Source of the DNA: Collinsella aerofaciens
GTDB lineage: Bacteria > Actinomycetota > Coriobacteriia > Coriobacteriales > Coriobacteriaceae
NCBI GenBank assembly: GCA_905213725.1
Contig: CAJMJM010000118.1
Coordinates: forward strand, 1-5,205
Direction: 5' to 3'
Length of the DNA stretch: 5,205 bases
This document shows positions 4,337-5,205 of this stretch, in pieces; the stretch's first letter is position 1, and every line of letters starts with the position of its first letter. Made by a program: the position numbers and the translations under genes. A model generated the notes under the pieces. That model ran no database searches. It was not told the DNA's origin and saw nothing but the letters and a program-made list of their open reading frames with translations.

Positions 4337-5205
4337 ATGTCTCAAGAAACCATCCGCGCGGCCGAGCATGCCGCGGGACAGGTGAAGACCATGTCGACGT
4401 ATGATCTGGACTCCGACCAGCTGCATGAGGAATGCGGCATTTTTGGTGTGTGGGCACCCGATCGCGATGTGGCTCGACTGACGTACTTTGGTCTGCGCGC
4501 GCTGCAGCATCGCGGCCAGGAATCGGCGGGAATCGCCGTGGGTGATGGCGGCACGGTTATGGTCCGCAAGGATCTGGGCCTGCTCGACCGCGTGTTCTCC
4601 AACGCCGACCTGTCGACACTCTCCGGCCAGCTGGCCGTGGGCCACGTGCGCTATGGCACTGCCGGTGCCAAGAGCTGGGAAGCCTCGCAGCCGCATCTTT
4701 CTACCATCAACAGCGTCATTATCGCGCTCGCGCACAACGGTACCCTCGTCAACACCGACGAGCTGCGCCGCCAGCTGATCGAGCTGGGCGTGCCGTTCCT
4801 TTCCAATTCGGATTCCGAGGTCGCGACCAAGCTTATCGGCTACTTTACCCAGCGTACGGGTCATCTGCGTGAGGGCATTCGCAAGACCATGGAGCTCGTG
4901 CGCGGCGGCTACGCCATGACGCTCATCAACGAGCAGGCGCTCTACGCATTCCGCGATCCGCACGGCATTCGCCCGCTCGTGCTGGGCAAGCTGGTGGACG
5001 AGGGTCTGGACCAGGCCGATGCCGCATCCGTTTCGCAGCTGCCCTCGCAAGACGGCGCCGCGACGGTCGACTCCGCCGTCCGTGTCACGCGCGCCGGCGG
5101 CTGGGTCGTTGCCTCTGAGACTTGCGCGCTCGATATCGTGGGCGCCGAGTACGTCCGTGACGTCCGTCCCGGCGAGATCTTGCGCATCAGCGCCGAGGGT
5201 CTGGT
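4337..5205 (+). CDS. purF: Amidophosphoribosyltransferase (glutamine PRPP amidotransferase), N-terminal part, 3' truncated by window
   Basis: PurF catalyses the committed step of purine synthesis: glutamine plus PRPP gives 5-phosphoribosylamine. The start is ATG 4337 with GAGGGG (4326-4331) five bases before it. The visible 289 residues cover the glutaminase (Ntn hydrolase) domain. Cys33 in EECGIFGVW is the nucleophile exposed after propeptide removal. Other seen motifs are ALQHRGQESAGI (55-66), HVRYGTAG with Arg105, AHNGTLVN with Asn134/Gly135 (oxyanion hole), SNSDSEV with Asp159, FRDPHGIRPLVLG (205-217) and VVASETCALDIVGAEYVRDVRPGEI (257-281). The implied propeptide of 32 residues is longer than the 11 known for Bacillus subtilis. 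Met19 (4391) is an alternative start giving 14. An extra stretch of about 36 residues (219-254) sits between conserved strands. The PRPP-binding domain lies beyond the window. Confidence 0.97.
   Translation, partial: MSQETIRAAEHAAGQVKTMSTYDLDSDQLHEECGIFGVWAPDRDVARLTYFGLRALQHRGQESAGIAVGDGGTVMVRKDLGLLDRVFSNADLSTLSGQLAVGHVRYGTAGAKSWEASQPHLSTINSVIIALAHNGTLVNTDELRRQLIELGVPFLSNSDSEVATKLIGYFTQRTGHLREGIRKTMELVRGGYAMTLINEQALYAFRDPHGIRPLVLGKLVDEGLDQADAASVSQLPSQDGAATVDSAVRVTRAGGWVVASETCALDIVGAEYVRDVRPGEILRISAEGL

Noticed and set aside
4259..5050. 263-codon minus-strand frame opposite purF
   Set aside because: It is a shadow of the strongly conserved purF coding strand, with the composition of a GC-rich antisense frame.

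Overview
The window looks like chromosomal DNA of a GC-rich Gram-positive gut actinobacterium, most likely a Coriobacteriia member close to Collinsella. This placement is inferred from protein style and gene mix: an IPNTG-type sorting signal, a class B-like sortase beside purine genes, a short MoaE-like protein and a two-part CmpB-type membrane protein. No search was run.

Layout: (1) 1-446, the C-terminal end of a sortase-anchored surface protein, closed by a terminator at 470-514. (2) 447-735, an intergenic stretch dominated by a long imperfect hairpin (545-649), followed by a probable promoter whose -10 overlaps a short palindrome. (3) 736-2724, a same-strand run of purE, a sortase and a moaE-like gene, closed by a very strong hairpin at 2755-2791. 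That hairpin can also terminate the converging gene. (4) 4042-2813 on the minus strand, a multi-pass membrane protein of the CmpB / putative ABC-transporter type IV family (PF06541). (5) 4043-4336, a divergent intergenic region with a minus-strand TATAAT and a plus-strand TATAAT. (6) 4337 to the window end, the N-terminal glutaminase half of purF.

The two purine genes act at different steps of de novo IMP synthesis: PurF makes phosphoribosylamine and PurE moves or adds the carboxyl group of CAIR. The surface protein and the sortase are plausible partners in cell-wall anchoring, although purE lies between them.

The main oddity is that two otherwise well-preserved genes each carry one in-frame nonsense codon with no frameshift: TGA at codon 116 of purE and TAG at codon 251 of the membrane protein gene. 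In both, the reading frame continues beyond the stop with clear family similarity. They are recent nonsense mutations, assembly or base-call artefacts, or (least likely) readthrough sites. I found no CRISPR array, rRNA, tRNA, transposase or phage gene, and no convincing new multi-gene system. The least explained element is the hairpin upstream of purE.
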